The notes under the pieces: model-generated | Database searches by the model: none | What the model was told of the DNA's origin: nothing | What the model saw: only the letters and a program-made list of their open reading frames with translations | Made by a program: the position numbers and the translations under genes | NCBI GenBank assembly: GCA_964408455.1 | Contig: CAYOZN010000025.1 | Span: forward strand, 31,320 to 95,319 | Direction: 5' to 3' | Source: CAYOZN01 sp964408455 | GTDB lineage: Bacteria; Planctomycetota; Phycisphaerae; UBA1845; UTPLA1 | DNA: 64,000 bases | Shown here: positions 52,549-63,695 of the stretch, piece after piece | How positions within the stretch are numbered: the first letter of the stretch is position 1 | Layout: every line of letters starts with the position of its first letter

Positions 52549-54135
52549 TCAGCCTCCCATTGCGACGGCGGCCGTTTTGACGACGCTCTTGAGCGCGGCG
52601 TCGATGGTGCCATTCATCAAATCAAACGTGTACTTGGGCAGAATGCCCAGGAAAATCGCGAGGACGGCCATCGGCACGAGGATGGCGGTCTCGCGGGCGT
52701 CCGCGTCGGGGAAGTGGGAATAGTCTTCCCGGAGCTTTCCGAGGTACACGCGCTGGATCATCCAGAGGATGTACGCTGCCGTCAGCACGACACCGAAGGC
52801 GGCGACGACGGCCATGGGCTTGGCCCAATCGAACGGAGCGTTGAAGGTGCCCAGCAGGACCCAGATCTCGCCAATAAAGCCGCAAAGACCGGGCAGACCC
52901 AGCGAGGCGAAGAAGCCGAGCGTCGCCAGCGAGCCGTAGCGCGGCATGGACAGCCACAGGCCGCCAAAGTTGTTGATCTGGCGGTGATGCGCCCGGTCGT
53001 AAATCACGCCGACGAGGAAGAAGCACATGGGGCTGGAGATGCCGTGGGCCAGCACCTGGAACATCGCACCCTGCCATCCGGTGTCGGTCATGATGGCGAC
53101 GCCGAGGACGACATAGCCCATGTGGCTGATGGAGCTGTAGGCAACCAGGCGCTTGAAGTCCGTCTGGGCCAGGCAGCAGAAGGCGCCATAGATGATGTTG
53201 ATGACGCCGAGGGTCGCGATAAGGAAGGAGAGTTCCCGCGCCGCCTCTGGAAAAATCGGATAGCACACGCGGAAGAAGCCGTAGGCGCCGAGCTTCAGCA
53301 GGATGCCGGCCAGAATCATCGAGATCGGCGTGGGCGCCTCGACGTGGGCATCGGGCAGCCACGTGTGGAATGGGAATAGCGGCACCTTGATCATGAAGCC
53401 GATGAAGAGCATCACGAACATGGCCTTGCCGAAGTTCCAGCCGAGGAAGAGTTCGGCAGCGTCGTTAAATTTCTTGCTGATATCCGGATTCGTGGCGTAT
53501 TCGATCAAGTTGAAGGTGCCCGCGCCGCCCAGTGCATCGGCGCTGGCGTAGTACATGGCTAATAGCGCGATCAGCATGAGCACCGAGCCGGCCAGAGTGT
53601 AAATGAAGAACTTGATTGCGGCGTATTCCTTGCGCGCCCCGCCCCAGACACCGATGAGGAAGTACATCGGCAGCAGCATGACTTCCCAGAAGATGTAGAA
53701 CAGGAAGAAGTCGAGGGCGGCAAAAGTGCCGAGGACGCCGGTCTCAAGTATCAGAAACAGGGAGAAGAAGCCCTTGGGGCCGCGGTTGACGTTCCAGTGT
53801 TCAAAGTTCCAGCTTGCCCACGCACTGAGCCAGGTGATGAGCGTGGTGAGGATAATGAGTGGGAAGCTGATGCCGTCCAGCCCGACGTGGTAATTAATGT
53901 TGAAGCCGCCGACCTGAATCCACGGCACGCGGGATTCGGCCTGCATGTTGGTTCCATAGCTGCCGGCAAAGGCCTCTCCGGAGACGAACGGTCCGAAGAG
54001 GAGGCAGGACAGTATGAAGACCACGAAGGTGGTGAGCCAGGTGATGCGGCGGGCCTGACTGGCCGGGAGAAGGAGCACCAGAACTGCACCAATGAGCGGA
54101 AGGAAGATGATCCAGTTGAGTAATTGGCCGGACAC
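52549..54135 (-). CDS. nuoM: NADH-quinone oxidoreductase subunit M
   Basis: 528 residues from a GTG start (GGAG 9 nt before). Proton-pumping subunit: FFLFYIFWEVMLLPMYFLIG with the conserved Glu, PLFPFHTWLPDAHVEAPTPI, AQTDFKRLVAYSSISHMGYV, and GFIGEIWVLLGTF. It sits between nuoL and nuoN as in other bacteria. Confidence 0.96.
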   Translation of the reverse strand: MSGQLLNWIIFLPLIGAVLVLLLPASQARRITWLTTFVVFILSCLLFGPFVSGEAFAGSYGTNMQAESRVPWIQVGGFNINYHVGLDGISFPLIILTTLITWLSAWASWNFEHWNVNRGPKGFFSLFLILETGVLGTFAALDFFLFYIFWEVMLLPMYFLIGVWGGARKEYAAIKFFIYTLAGSVLMLIALLAMYYASADALGGAGTFNLIEYATNPDISKKFNDAAELFLGWNFGKAMFVMLFIGFMIKVPLFPFHTWLPDAHVEAPTPISMILAGILLKLGAYGFFRVCYPIFPEAARELSFLIATLGVINIIYGAFCCLAQTDFKRLVAYSSISHMGYVVLGVAIMTDTGWQGAMFQVLAHGISSPMCFFLVGVIYDRAHHRQINNFGGLWLSMPRYGSLATLGFFASLGLPGLCGFIGEIWVLLGTFNAPFDWAKPMAVVAAFGVVLTAAYILWMIQRVYLGKLREDYSHFPDADARETAILVPMAVLAIFLGILPKYTFDLMNGTIDAALKSVVKTAAVAMGG

Positions 54136-54150
54136 TACGTTGGCTCCAGA

Positions 54151-54194
54151 CAGGTTGGGAACCTGTCATACAGGACACCGGCTCAAATCCGGTG
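54151..54194. repeat. Two hairpin repeats in the nuoL-nuoM gap
   Basis: CAGGTT-ggg-AACCTG (54151-54165) and CACCGG-ctcaaat-CCGGTG (54176-54194) followed by CCACA. Two elements side by side in one intercistronic gap. Confidence 0.8.
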
Positions 54195-54246
54195 CCACAG
54201 GATTCTCACGTTCAGCGGTCACCGGCTGACGGCCGATGAACCAATT

Positions 54247-56850
<2,604 letters not shown>

Positions 56851-56872
56851 GTCGTTTTATTGCCGGCATTCG

Positions 56873-57184
56873 TCAGCCGCGCAGCTCGTCTCCGCGGTCG
56901 ACGTCGATGGTCCGCATGTTGTTGTAGAAGTTCATAAAAATGGCGATCGCGATCGCGGCCTCGGCCGCCGCCAGCAGGATTACGAAGATGGCCACGATGT
57001 GGCCATCGACCGCGCCCGTCTGGTATCGCGAAAAGGCGACGAAGTTCAGGCTGGCCGCGTTCAGCACCAGCTCCACGCCGATGAGAATGCCGATGGCGTT
57101 GCGCTTGGTCGCCATGCACAAAATGCCCGTGGAGAAAAGCAGGGCGGAGAGGATCAAGTAGTGATTCAACCCGATCGTAAGCAT
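56873..57184 (-). CDS. nuoK: NADH-quinone oxidoreductase subunit K
   Basis: 103 residues from ATG 57184, 5 bp after nuoJ. Three helices with the two conserved Glu: NAIGILIGVELVLNAASLNF and AIFVILLAAAEAAIAIAIFM. Core proton-path subunit in the membrane arm. Longer upstream frame is shadow of nuoJ. Confidence 0.96.
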   Translation of the reverse strand: MLTIGLNHYLILSALLFSTGILCMATKRNAIGILIGVELVLNAASLNFVAFSRYQTGAVDGHIVAIFVILLAAAEAAIAIAIFMNFYNNMRTIDVDRGDELRG

Positions 57185-57189
57185 GCCGG

Positions 57190-57684
57190 TTACTTCTCCG
57201 TGCGGGCCAGGTAGGCCGCGCCGATCATCACCACCAGCAGGAGCACGCTGGCCACTTCGAACGGCACCAGATAGTCCGTGAGCAGCGCGTGTCCGGCGGT
57301 CGCGACGGGGGCGGACTGCCTGAGTTCCGCTTTCGACTGGCTCCACTCGGCCGAGACCAGCAGCGTCGTCAGGCCCACGGCCAGCAAAAGCGCCACGAAG
57401 ACGGCGGCAGATTTCTGCCGGCGCGACAGCGCAAACGTCGCCCAGGGCGAGCTGCTGGTGAGCATGACGCCAAATACAATCAGGATGAGCGTGCCGCCGG
57501 CATAGACGATGAGCTGGATGGCGGCGAGCAGGTTCGCATTCAGCACGAAGTAGAGCGCGGCGACGGCACCGAGCGTGCCCAGCAGGCCGACCGCGGCCCG
57601 GACGATGTTGCCCGTGACGACGATGCCGATGGCGCTGCCGAGTGCGACGGCGGCAAAGAGGTAGAATGCGAGGGCTTCGATCAT
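57190..57684 (-). CDS. nuoJ: NADH-quinone oxidoreductase subunit J
   Basis: 164 residues from ATG 57684. Five helices; conserved NIVRAAVGLLGTLGAVAALY and LIVYAGGTLILIVFGVML. It starts 4 bp after the small zinc-ribbon gene and ends 5 bp before nuoK, so the three are tightly coupled. Confidence 0.95.
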   Translation of the reverse strand: MIEALAFYLFAAVALGSAIGIVVTGNIVRAAVGLLGTLGAVAALYFVLNANLLAAIQLIVYAGGTLILIVFGVMLTSSSPWATFALSRRQKSAAVFVALLLAVGLTTLLVSAEWSQSKAELRQSAPVATAGHALLTDYLVPFEVASVLLLVVMIGAAYLARTEK

Positions 57685-57688
57685 CTCT

Positions 57689-57916
57689 TCATTCCGATTC
57701 GGATGGCTGTGCAAACGCCATCAGAAAACCGCAGGCTGTGCATCGATGCGTCGTGACTGACAATCGCCGCTGTGGCGACTTGATGCCCGTCCAGAACGAG
57801 CTCTTCGGTTCGCCAGCGCCCCATTCCGCCACGCGGATCATTTCAAAGTGACCGCGATCGAGGACGAAACCGGGCTCCGTGGCTCCGCCGCAGATGAGGC
57901 ACCTGGCGTCGGTCAT
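57689..57916 (-). CDS. Small zinc-ribbon protein (DUF6487-like) within the nuo operon
   Basis: 75 residues from ATG 57916. Zinc ribbon with Cys6-x2-Cys9 (CLICGG) and Cys59-x2-Cys62 (CTACGF); between them GFVLDRGHFEMIRVAEWGAG resembles the DUF6487 family. It sits exactly where nuoI normally lies (between nuoH and nuoJ) but has only four Cys, too few for NuoI's two [4Fe-4S] clusters. It is coupled to nuoJ (4-bp gap). Whether it matters for complex I is unknown. Confidence 0.75.
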   Translation of the reverse strand: MTDARCLICGGATEPGFVLDRGHFEMIRVAEWGAGEPKSSFWTGIKSPQRRLSVTTHRCTACGFLMAFAQPSESE

Positions 57917-57994
57917 GTTCGCCACTCCGCGTCGTTCTTTGTCTGGCGCACGCGTTACTGGCTTCCGCTCTGCTTGTAGCAACGGCACGCGCGC

Positions 57995-58079
57995 ACGGTT
58001 TCTCAGCTTCGGCACTGCTTAAAGCAGTGGCACACGATCACGCTTCTGGTTCCTGCGCTGCTTGAAGCAGTGGCGCACT
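57995..58079. repeat. Hairpin repeats between nuoH and the zinc-ribbon gene
   Basis: CACTGCTT-a-AAGCAGTG followed by GCACAC near 58013-58034, and CGCTGCTTGAAGCAGTGGCG near 58055-58076. The second runs up to the nuoH stop codon. Same unit and orientation as the 35.3 kb block. Confidence 0.85.
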
Positions 58080-59814
58080 ACGAGCCCGGCAGCGGATCGA
58101 CCGCCAGCCGGCCGACCAGCCTGCGATTGTTGCGGAAACCGTAGAGGGCGATCGCAATGCACGCGGCAAGCGTCGCCAATCCGATCAGCACCAGCACCCA
58201 GTGCAGCGCCTCATTCAGCCAGATCAGCCACGTCCACTTCAAATGTTCGATGCCGAGAATCCAGAGCGTGTTGGCCAGCAGCACGATCATCGTCAGCGGC
58301 AGCAGCACCTGGATGCAGGCGTAGAGCACCTGGTCGATGCGGATGCGCGGCAGCGTCCAGCGAATCCAGATCTGCACGAAAAACAGGGCGGTCGCCTTCA
58401 GCACGAAAATAATCGGGCCTTCTGCGAGCAGGCCGCGGAGGAACGTTCCGATGGCGTTGTTCTCTGCCCCGAGCGCGGAAATCATGGTGCCCGCCAACTC
58501 CGGCGGCAGGCCCGTCTTCCAGCCACCCAGAAACAGGATGGCGGCCACGCCGGAGACGAGATACATCGCTGCGTACTCGCCGAAGAAGAACAGCGACCAG
58601 CGAAAGCCGCTGTATTCCGTCAGGAAACCGGCGACCAGTTCCGACTCCGACTCGGGCAGATCGAACGGGGCGCGTTTGCAACTGGCCAGTGCCGCCGTGT
58701 AGTAAATGAAGAATGCGATGAAGCACCACGGGTTGGCGAACACCAGCCAGTTCGTGAACCATCCACCCTGGGCATCGGCGATCGCCGTGAGCTGAAGCGA
58801 GCCGACCGTCATCACTGGAATCAGCAGGGCCATGCCCATGGGAATCTCGTACGAGACCATCTGGCACGCCTCGCGCATCGCGCCATAAACCGACCACTTG
58901 TTGTTTGATGCCCAGCCGGCAAGGATCACGCCGACCACTTCGATCCCGAGCATGGCGAGAATGAAGATGAGCGCGACGTCCAGATCGCGAAAGACCCACG
59001 CGGCCGCGAACGGCAGGGCGATAAAGGCGCAGATCGGCGGCACGAACGTAAGGTATGGAGCGAGCTTGAACAGGAATGGATCGCCCTCGGGCGGGATATA
59101 GTCCTCTTTGAAGATGAGCTTGAGGCCGTCGGCGGGTGACTGAAGCCAGCCGTGCCAGCCGCCCACGCGCATCGGCCCCATGCGGCTCTGGATGCGGCCG
59201 GCGACTTTGCGCTCCCACCAGATTCCAAAGAGCGGAATGAGGCTGATAAAGCCGATGATGCCGCCCACGGCGACCAGATCGCGCACCAGCGCAAACTGAA
59301 GCGGCCATAAGGCATAAGCCAGTAGCGGCAGCCGGATGCCCTCGCGCTCGACCAGGATGCGGTTTAGATCTGCCACGCGATGGAAGTAATCGACGCCCGG
59401 AAGCCACCACTGCCTGTGTGTCTCGGCCGCGGCACCGGGCTGAGTGACTTCAAACGCCCACGCATGCAGCCAGACGAGCAGGCACGCGCCGACGACGCCG
59501 ACGCCGAAGAACAGGGTAAATGCAACCCATGGCGCCAGAAGGATGCGCCCGATCGTGCGGTAAGTGGCGACCGCGAAGGCGCCGAGTACGAAGGCGAAGC
59601 CCGCTGCCATTGCCCCGATGCAAAGCAGCAGAACCCACGGGACCTTTCCGTCCGACAGTCGGTCGGCATTCATCGGTTCGAGCAGCGCCCACCCGATGAC
59701 GCCGATCGCGAGATGCGCGATGCCCAGGGCGAGCAGAAGGCCGATGGCCCTGCGGCGGTATCCGCCAAGGGTTTCTGGGCTTTTTTCTATCCAGGGCAGG
59801 GATATCGAGGCCAC
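58078..59814 (-). CDS. nuoH: NADH-quinone oxidoreductase subunit H with N-terminal extension
   Basis: 578 residues against ~330-430 usually. The C-terminal ~390 residues are NuoH: ISLIPLFGIWWERKVAGRIQ, SRMGPMRVGGWHGWLQSPAD, LKLIFKEDYIPPEGD, ASCKRAPFDLPESESELVAG, FLTEYSGFRWSLFFFGEYAA. These form the quinone-site loops facing the peripheral arm. The first ~170 residues add about four helices (IGLLLALGIAHLAIGVIGWA; WVLLLCIGAMAAGFAFVLGA; FTLFFGVGVVGACLLVWL). First gene of the operon seen here. Confidence 0.94.
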   Translation of the reverse strand: MASISLPWIEKSPETLGGYRRRAIGLLLALGIAHLAIGVIGWALLEPMNADRLSDGKVPWVLLLCIGAMAAGFAFVLGAFAVATYRTIGRILLAPWVAFTLFFGVGVVGACLLVWLHAWAFEVTQPGAAAETHRQWWLPGVDYFHRVADLNRILVEREGIRLPLLAYALWPLQFALVRDLVAVGGIIGFISLIPLFGIWWERKVAGRIQSRMGPMRVGGWHGWLQSPADGLKLIFKEDYIPPEGDPFLFKLAPYLTFVPPICAFIALPFAAAWVFRDLDVALIFILAMLGIEVVGVILAGWASNNKWSVYGAMREACQMVSYEIPMGMALLIPVMTVGSLQLTAIADAQGGWFTNWLVFANPWCFIAFFIYYTAALASCKRAPFDLPESESELVAGFLTEYSGFRWSLFFFGEYAAMYLVSGVAAILFLGGWKTGLPPELAGTMISALGAENNAIGTFLRGLLAEGPIIFVLKATALFFVQIWIRWTLPRIRIDQVLYACIQVLLPLTMIVLLANTLWILGIEHLKWTWLIWLNEALHWVLVLIGLATLAACIAIALYGFRNNRRLVGRLAVDPLPGS

Positions 59815-59860
59815 GGCGATTCTCGCGGGGACTTCGTTAAATTCTTCACGAAGTCAGAAT

Positions 59861-60490
59861 TTATAGCGGGTTTTTCGGGGGCTGGCTAGGGGGGCCGCTC
59901 GCCGCAAGCTCCCCGATCTTCATCACCGTCCGCCAGTTGCGTGCCGTCACCGGCGAGCCGACCAGCCGGTCGAAAATCGCCGGCGTGAGCTTCGATGTCC
60001 CGACGCCGGACGCGTAATGAACCCAGATGGCATCCCCGCTCCGGGCGATCCGTTCGCCTCCCGCGGCTCGCTCCTGCAGCGCATCCTCCGCGCCCGGTCT
60101 TGGCGCCGACTTGGACAGCGCCAGCAACACGAGGTTCGGCTCGCGCTCGCATTCCTTTAGGAAGGGGTTGCTGCGAAGATAGGAAGGCCAATCGGAACCC
60201 CGCCGCACCAGCACCGGGATGTGCAGCCCGAAGCGCCCTTCAATCTCCCGTTCCAGCATCGACTCCAGCTTCGCGATGGCGGCCGCGCCCTTCGCACGTT
60301 CCGGCGCGCCAAAGACCAGATTACCGCTCTGGATGTAGCTCCGCACATCGATCCAGCCGATGTCTTCGCACAGGGCGCAGAGCGCAGGCATGGCGATTTT
60401 GTTGTGGCCGGTGACGTTGATGCCGCGCAGCAGGGCCACGAACGTGGTCGTGCGGCTCGGCCGCTTCGGTGGTGCTTTTCGTGCTGCCAT
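59861..60490 (-). CDS. DUF1697 family protein
   Basis: 209 residues. Signature start TFVALLRGINVTGHNKIAMP, then WIDVRSYIQSGNLVFGAPER, IPVLVRRGSDW, and the end WVHYASGVGTSKLTPAIFDR, AVTARNWRTVMKI-like segment (PVTARNWRTV). DUF1697 proteins are common small cytosolic proteins of unknown role. The N-terminal KAPPKRPSR is basic. Upstream lies the 45-bp repeat array. Confidence 0.88.
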   Translation of the reverse strand: MAARKAPPKRPSRTTTFVALLRGINVTGHNKIAMPALCALCEDIGWIDVRSYIQSGNLVFGAPERAKGAAAIAKLESMLEREIEGRFGLHIPVLVRRGSDWPSYLRSNPFLKECEREPNLVLLALSKSAPRPGAEDALQERAAGGERIARSGDAIWVHYASGVGTSKLTPAIFDRLVGSPVTARNWRTVMKIGELAASGPPSQPPKNPL

Positions 60491-60540
60491 ACTGCGTCAC
60501 TCAACACACCGTCAGGGTGCCACTGCTTCCCGGCGCGCCG

Positions 60541-60930
60541 GGACAGTGCCGAAGTTGAGAAACCACCCCGTGTGCCACTGCTTCAAGCAGTGCCGAAGTT
60601 GAGAAATCGTCCTCGTGTGCCACTGCTTCAAGCAGTGCCGAAGTTGAGAAATCGTCCTCGTGTGCCACNNNNNNNNNNNNNNNNNNNNNNNNNNNNNNNN
60701 NNNNNNNNNNNNNNNNNNNNNNNNNNNNNNNNNNNNNNNNNNNNNNNNNNNNNNNNNNNNNNNNNNNNCGTGTGCCACTGCTTCAAGCAGTGCCGAAGTT
60801 GAGAAATCGTCCTCGTGTGCCACTGCTTCAAGCAGTGCCGAAGTGGTGGAACCGTCCCCGTGTGCCACTGCTTCAAGCAGTGCCGAAGTGGTGGAGCCGT
60901 CCCCGTGTGCCACTGCTTCAAGCAGTGCCG
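60541..60930. repeat. 45-bp tandem repeat array interrupted by an assembly gap
   Basis: Each unit starts TGTGCCACTGCTTCAAGCAG and contains the palindrome CACTGCTT-c-AAGCAGTG, then CCGAAG and a variable part. Units begin at 60571, 60616, 60661, (gap), 60771, 60816, 60861, 60906; spacing is exactly 45 bp. The last units change GTTGAGAAATCGTCCT to GTGGTGGAACCGTCCC. It sits between two minus-strand genes. Confidence 0.95.
60669..60768. other. Assembly gap (100 N)
   Basis: A run of 100 N inside the tandem array. The round number suggests a placeholder, so the true copy number is unknown. Confidence 0.99.
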
Positions 60931-60943
60931 TCAGCTGCCCCTG

Positions 60944-61765
60944 CTACTTCGCCTCGCGGCGTGCCCGGAACAGATCGTAATGCAGCCACTTCCGCCGCAG
61001 CATCAAAGCCAAAACCCCCAGAAATCCCGTCCGCCCGCGAAATCCCTTGGACGCCCGCCAGCCGCGGCGGCGTATTTCCTCCAGCCCGTCCGCCAGCGAA
61101 TCGGCCACCGCGCGCGAAGCCTCCTCGTGCCGCAACAGCGAAAATCCCGCAGCCCGAAGCGCCTCCTTGTAACGCACGCTCGACCACAGATGCACGTTCG
61201 AATTGAACTGGCTCGGCAGGCTGTTGAGCCATTCGACCGGGGCAAACATCCGCCGCCGGAACGTCGTGATATCGCCGAGACACAGGGTGCCGCCGGGGCG
61301 AAGCACGCGGGCACACTCGCTGATGAACGCCTCCTTGTCGCGATAGTGCAGGGCGGATTCGAGATTGAAGATGACGTCGACGGTCCCGTCCGCAAGGGGG
61401 AGGCGGTGGGCGTCGCCCTGGATGAAGCGGGGGCGCGACGACTGGTCGGGCGCGGCCGCGCGCCAGCGCTCCTCGGCAGCCTGCACGCTGGAACCGAGAT
61501 ACTCGAGGCCGATGAGCCGCCGAGGCCCGTAGCGTTCAAAAATCCAGCCCGCCGGGCCGCCGATCCCGCAGCCGACATCGAGCACCGTGGCTTCGCGACC
61601 GACAGGTGTGTCCCCGATGAGCCGCCAGACGAGTTCCTTCTGGTGCTCGGTGAACGGGGCGGCGCCGCGAGATGCGGCATATCCGCAGTTGTAGCCGAGC
61701 AGGCCGTGAGCCTGGGTCAGCTCCCAGTTCGGTCGGTAATGTGCTTCGAGGGTTTCCTGTGACAC
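60944..61765 (-). CDS. SAM-dependent methyltransferase
   Basis: 273 residues. Class I fold: motif I VLDVGCGIGGPAGW, acidic end of strand 2 LIGLEYLGSS, motif II DVIFNLESALHYRD, motif III RVLRPGGTLCLGD. The ESALHY segment and TLCLGDITTF resemble small-molecule (sterol/tocopherol/erythromycin-type) methyltransferases. The C-terminal basic region (RRRGWRASKGFRG, LMLRRKWLHYDLFRARREAK) may contact membrane or product. Substrate unknown. It is divergent from pyrD. Confidence 0.88.
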   Translation of the reverse strand: MSQETLEAHYRPNWELTQAHGLLGYNCGYAASRGAAPFTEHQKELVWRLIGDTPVGREATVLDVGCGIGGPAGWIFERYGPRRLIGLEYLGSSVQAAEERWRAAAPDQSSRPRFIQGDAHRLPLADGTVDVIFNLESALHYRDKEAFISECARVLRPGGTLCLGDITTFRRRMFAPVEWLNSLPSQFNSNVHLWSSVRYKEALRAAGFSLLRHEEASRAVADSLADGLEEIRRRGWRASKGFRGRTGFLGVLALMLRRKWLHYDLFRARREAK

Positions 61766-61791
61766 GAATTAGAGTCTCGATTGCCGGGCAG

Positions 61792-61871
61792 TAGGGGTAA
61801 GGGCAAGGGTCATGGGTAAAGGATCAAACGAAAACCCTTTTCCCTTAGCCCATATCCCTTGCCCCTCACCA
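61792..61871. repeat. Imperfect inverted repeat between methyltransferase and pyrD
   Basis: Left arm made of GGGTAAGGGCAAGGGTCATG words (from 61795), right arm their inverse CCATATCCCTTGCCCC (from 61851), with a short A-rich centre. Same design as the nuoL insertion: degenerate tandem words, inverted. It lies in the divergent control region. Confidence 0.7.
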
Positions 61872-61957
61872 TTCTCCGATTGTACCGCCGACCGCACTTC
61901 GTGGTATCTTGCCGGCGTCCGTCACGTGACATACGCGGTCTGCAACACGGTTTCCGC

Positions 61958-62992
61958 ATGAACGCTCCTGACCTGTCGGTACAGATCGGCCCGGTTCGGC
62001 TCAAGAACCCGATTCTTACCGCATCCGGCACCTGCGGCTACGGTCGCGAGTACGCGCCGATCCTCGACTACGCGCGGCTCGGCGGATTCACCACCAAGAG
62101 CGTCACGCTGCACCCGCGCAAGGGCAATCCACCGCAGCGCATCGCCGAAACGCCCGGCGGCATGCTTAACGCCATCGGCCTGGCCAACGTGGGGCTGGAC
62201 GAGTTTCTCGCCACCAAGGCGCCAGAGGCCGAGGCACTCGGTCCCGCCGTTTTCGTGAATGTCGCCGGCCACAGCATCGACGAATATGTCGCCGTTTGCG
62301 ACGCCATCGATCAGAAGACGAAGCTGGCCGGCGTCGAGCTGAACGTCAGTTGCCCGAACGTGAAGGACGGACTGACGTTCGGCACGGATGCCGGGCTGTT
62401 GCGCACGCTGGTGGCCGAAGTGCGCAAAGTGGTTCGCCGCGGCGCCTTCATCGTCAAGCTCTCGCCGAACGTGACCGACATCACCGCGACGGCCCGGGCG
62501 GCGGTCGACGGCGGGGCCGATGCCCTGTCGATGATCAACACGTTTCTGGGGATGAAGATCGACCTGGACACGTGCCAGCCGGTCATCGCGAATCGCTCGG
62601 GCGGCGTCAGCGGCCCGGCGATCAAGCCGATGGCGATCTACCTGATTCACCGGGTTTACAGCGAGGTTTCTCGGCCTGCCGGCGTGCCGATCATCGGCAT
62701 GGGAGGCATTCGCTGCTGGCAGGATGCCGTCGAGTTCGTGCTCGCCGGCTCGGCGGCCGTGGCCGTGGGCACCACGTTGTTCACTGATCCATCGGCGCCG
62801 ATGCACATCCTGGCGGGGCTGGAACTCTATCTTTCGCAGCGAGGTCTCTCGTCCGTTCGCGATCTGAGCGGCAGGGCCTGCGAAGCTGCGCGAATTTCCA
62901 GTGCCGGAACGGAGGCACCTGGCACGCCCGGCGGCTCCAGCCCGCAGTCCGATCCCGGTGAGTTGCCCGCCGGTGCGGCCGGCTCACCGTGA
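61958..62992 (+). CDS. pyrD: Dihydroorotate dehydrogenase (class 1B type)
   Basis: 344 residues from ATG 61958. Converts dihydroorotate to orotate in pyrimidine synthesis. Seen: VRLKNPILTASGTCGYGREY, KSVTLHPRKGNPPQRIAETP, GGMLNAIGLANVG, LNVSCPNVKDG with the catalytic Cys of class 1, MINTFLGMKID, NRSGGVSGPAIKPMAIYLI and GMGGIRCWQDAVEF (FMN phosphate). The C-terminal ~40 residues (SSAGTEAPGTPGG and on) are a low-complexity tail. Class 1B enzymes usually need PyrK, not seen here. Confidence 0.95.
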   Translation: MNAPDLSVQIGPVRLKNPILTASGTCGYGREYAPILDYARLGGFTTKSVTLHPRKGNPPQRIAETPGGMLNAIGLANVGLDEFLATKAPEAEALGPAVFVNVAGHSIDEYVAVCDAIDQKTKLAGVELNVSCPNVKDGLTFGTDAGLLRTLVAEVRKVVRRGAFIVKLSPNVTDITATARAAVDGGADALSMINTFLGMKIDLDTCQPVIANRSGGVSGPAIKPMAIYLIHRVYSEVSRPAGVPIIGMGGIRCWQDAVEFVLAGSAAVAVGTTLFTDPSAPMHILAGLELYLSQRGLSSVRDLSGRACEAARISSAGTEAPGTPGGSSPQSDPGELPAGAAGSP

Positions 62993-63236
62993 ATGCCCGT
63001 CGGGGGTTTGCCGCGCCAGACCAAAGCCTCGTTTGCGTTGCCAAAGCGGAGGGGCGGAATCGCGCCCGCGACGCTGCTGCGTGGATGCGGAAATTCCTGA
63101 CGCCCAAAGGCCCCGACGAACGGCCCAATTCAAACAAATATGCGTCGGCCGCGTATATAATTAGGCGCCGGGAGGCGAGCGTAGCCTTCGGCGGCGCAAT
63201 CGGTTGCAGTAAACTGGCTGCGACCGGGGCTGCGGC

Positions 63237-63264
63237 TTGACGGCGGCGATTTTCGGGCTATATT
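63237..63264 (+). promoter_or_regulatory. rRNA promoter 1
   Basis: TTGACG (63237-63242), 16-bp spacer, TATATT (63259-63264). Confidence 0.7.
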
Positions 63265-63355
63265 AGCCTTGCTGATCACGAAGCGGGCAACCCGCTTCGC
63301 CGCCGGTCCCGCCGGCGTTCGAGGAATAATCTCGAACTTCAGCCCACAATTGCGA

Positions 63356-63383
63356 TTGACACGGCAGATGGATCTGCTAAGTT
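63356..63383 (+). promoter_or_regulatory. rRNA promoter 2
   Basis: TTGACA (63356-63361), 16-bp spacer, TAAGTT (63378-63383). Confidence 0.6.
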
Positions 63384-63448
63384 GCTGTGCTCGCCTGTTG
63401 GAGCGGCGGAGGCCGACCCGGCAGGGGATGGCGATGTTTTTGTCGCCC

Positions 63449-63460
63449 GCTCTTTGACAA
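63449..63460 (+). promoter_or_regulatory. boxA-like antitermination site
   Basis: GCTCTTTGACAA, close to the boxA core GCTCTTTAACA used by NusB/NusE in rRNA leaders. Confidence 0.7.
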
Positions 63461-63695
63461 GTGAACAGAGATCGCCGCGAGAATGTGAGGTCTGCGGGTG
63501 TGGCTGCAACCGCCCCGCGGAACCCATCCAATCGCCGTCGCCGCCTTCGGGCAGCGTCGGTTTTTCTGGTGTGAACGTCGGTTCGCTTCGGCGGGCCGGC
63601 TTTCCCTCAAATTCTCGTTTGCAGTACGAGCTTTTTGAGCCTTTCGTTTGTAAAGACCCCGTGTCACGCGAGTGGCATGGGTTTTCACAGACAGT

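Larger units (their letters stand above)
62993..63695. other. rRNA operon promoter and leader region
   Basis: About 700 bp without genes. It holds two good promoters (63237-63264 and 63356-63383), a boxA-like antitermination site (63449-63460), and sequence that would pair with the 3' flank of 16S for RNase III processing. Upstream open frames on both strands are shadows. Confidence 0.75.

Noticed and set aside
60541..60930. Possible CRISPR array
   Set aside because: The 45-bp units abut in register with no unique spacers, the repeat itself is a palindrome, and no cas genes are near. It is a tandem hairpin repeat.
60221..61206. Open frames reading through the 45-bp repeats (VPLLQAVPKLRNRPR pattern)
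   Set aside because: 45 is a multiple of three, so tandem copies stay open by arithmetic. There is no start site or homology, and the frame crosses an assembly gap.
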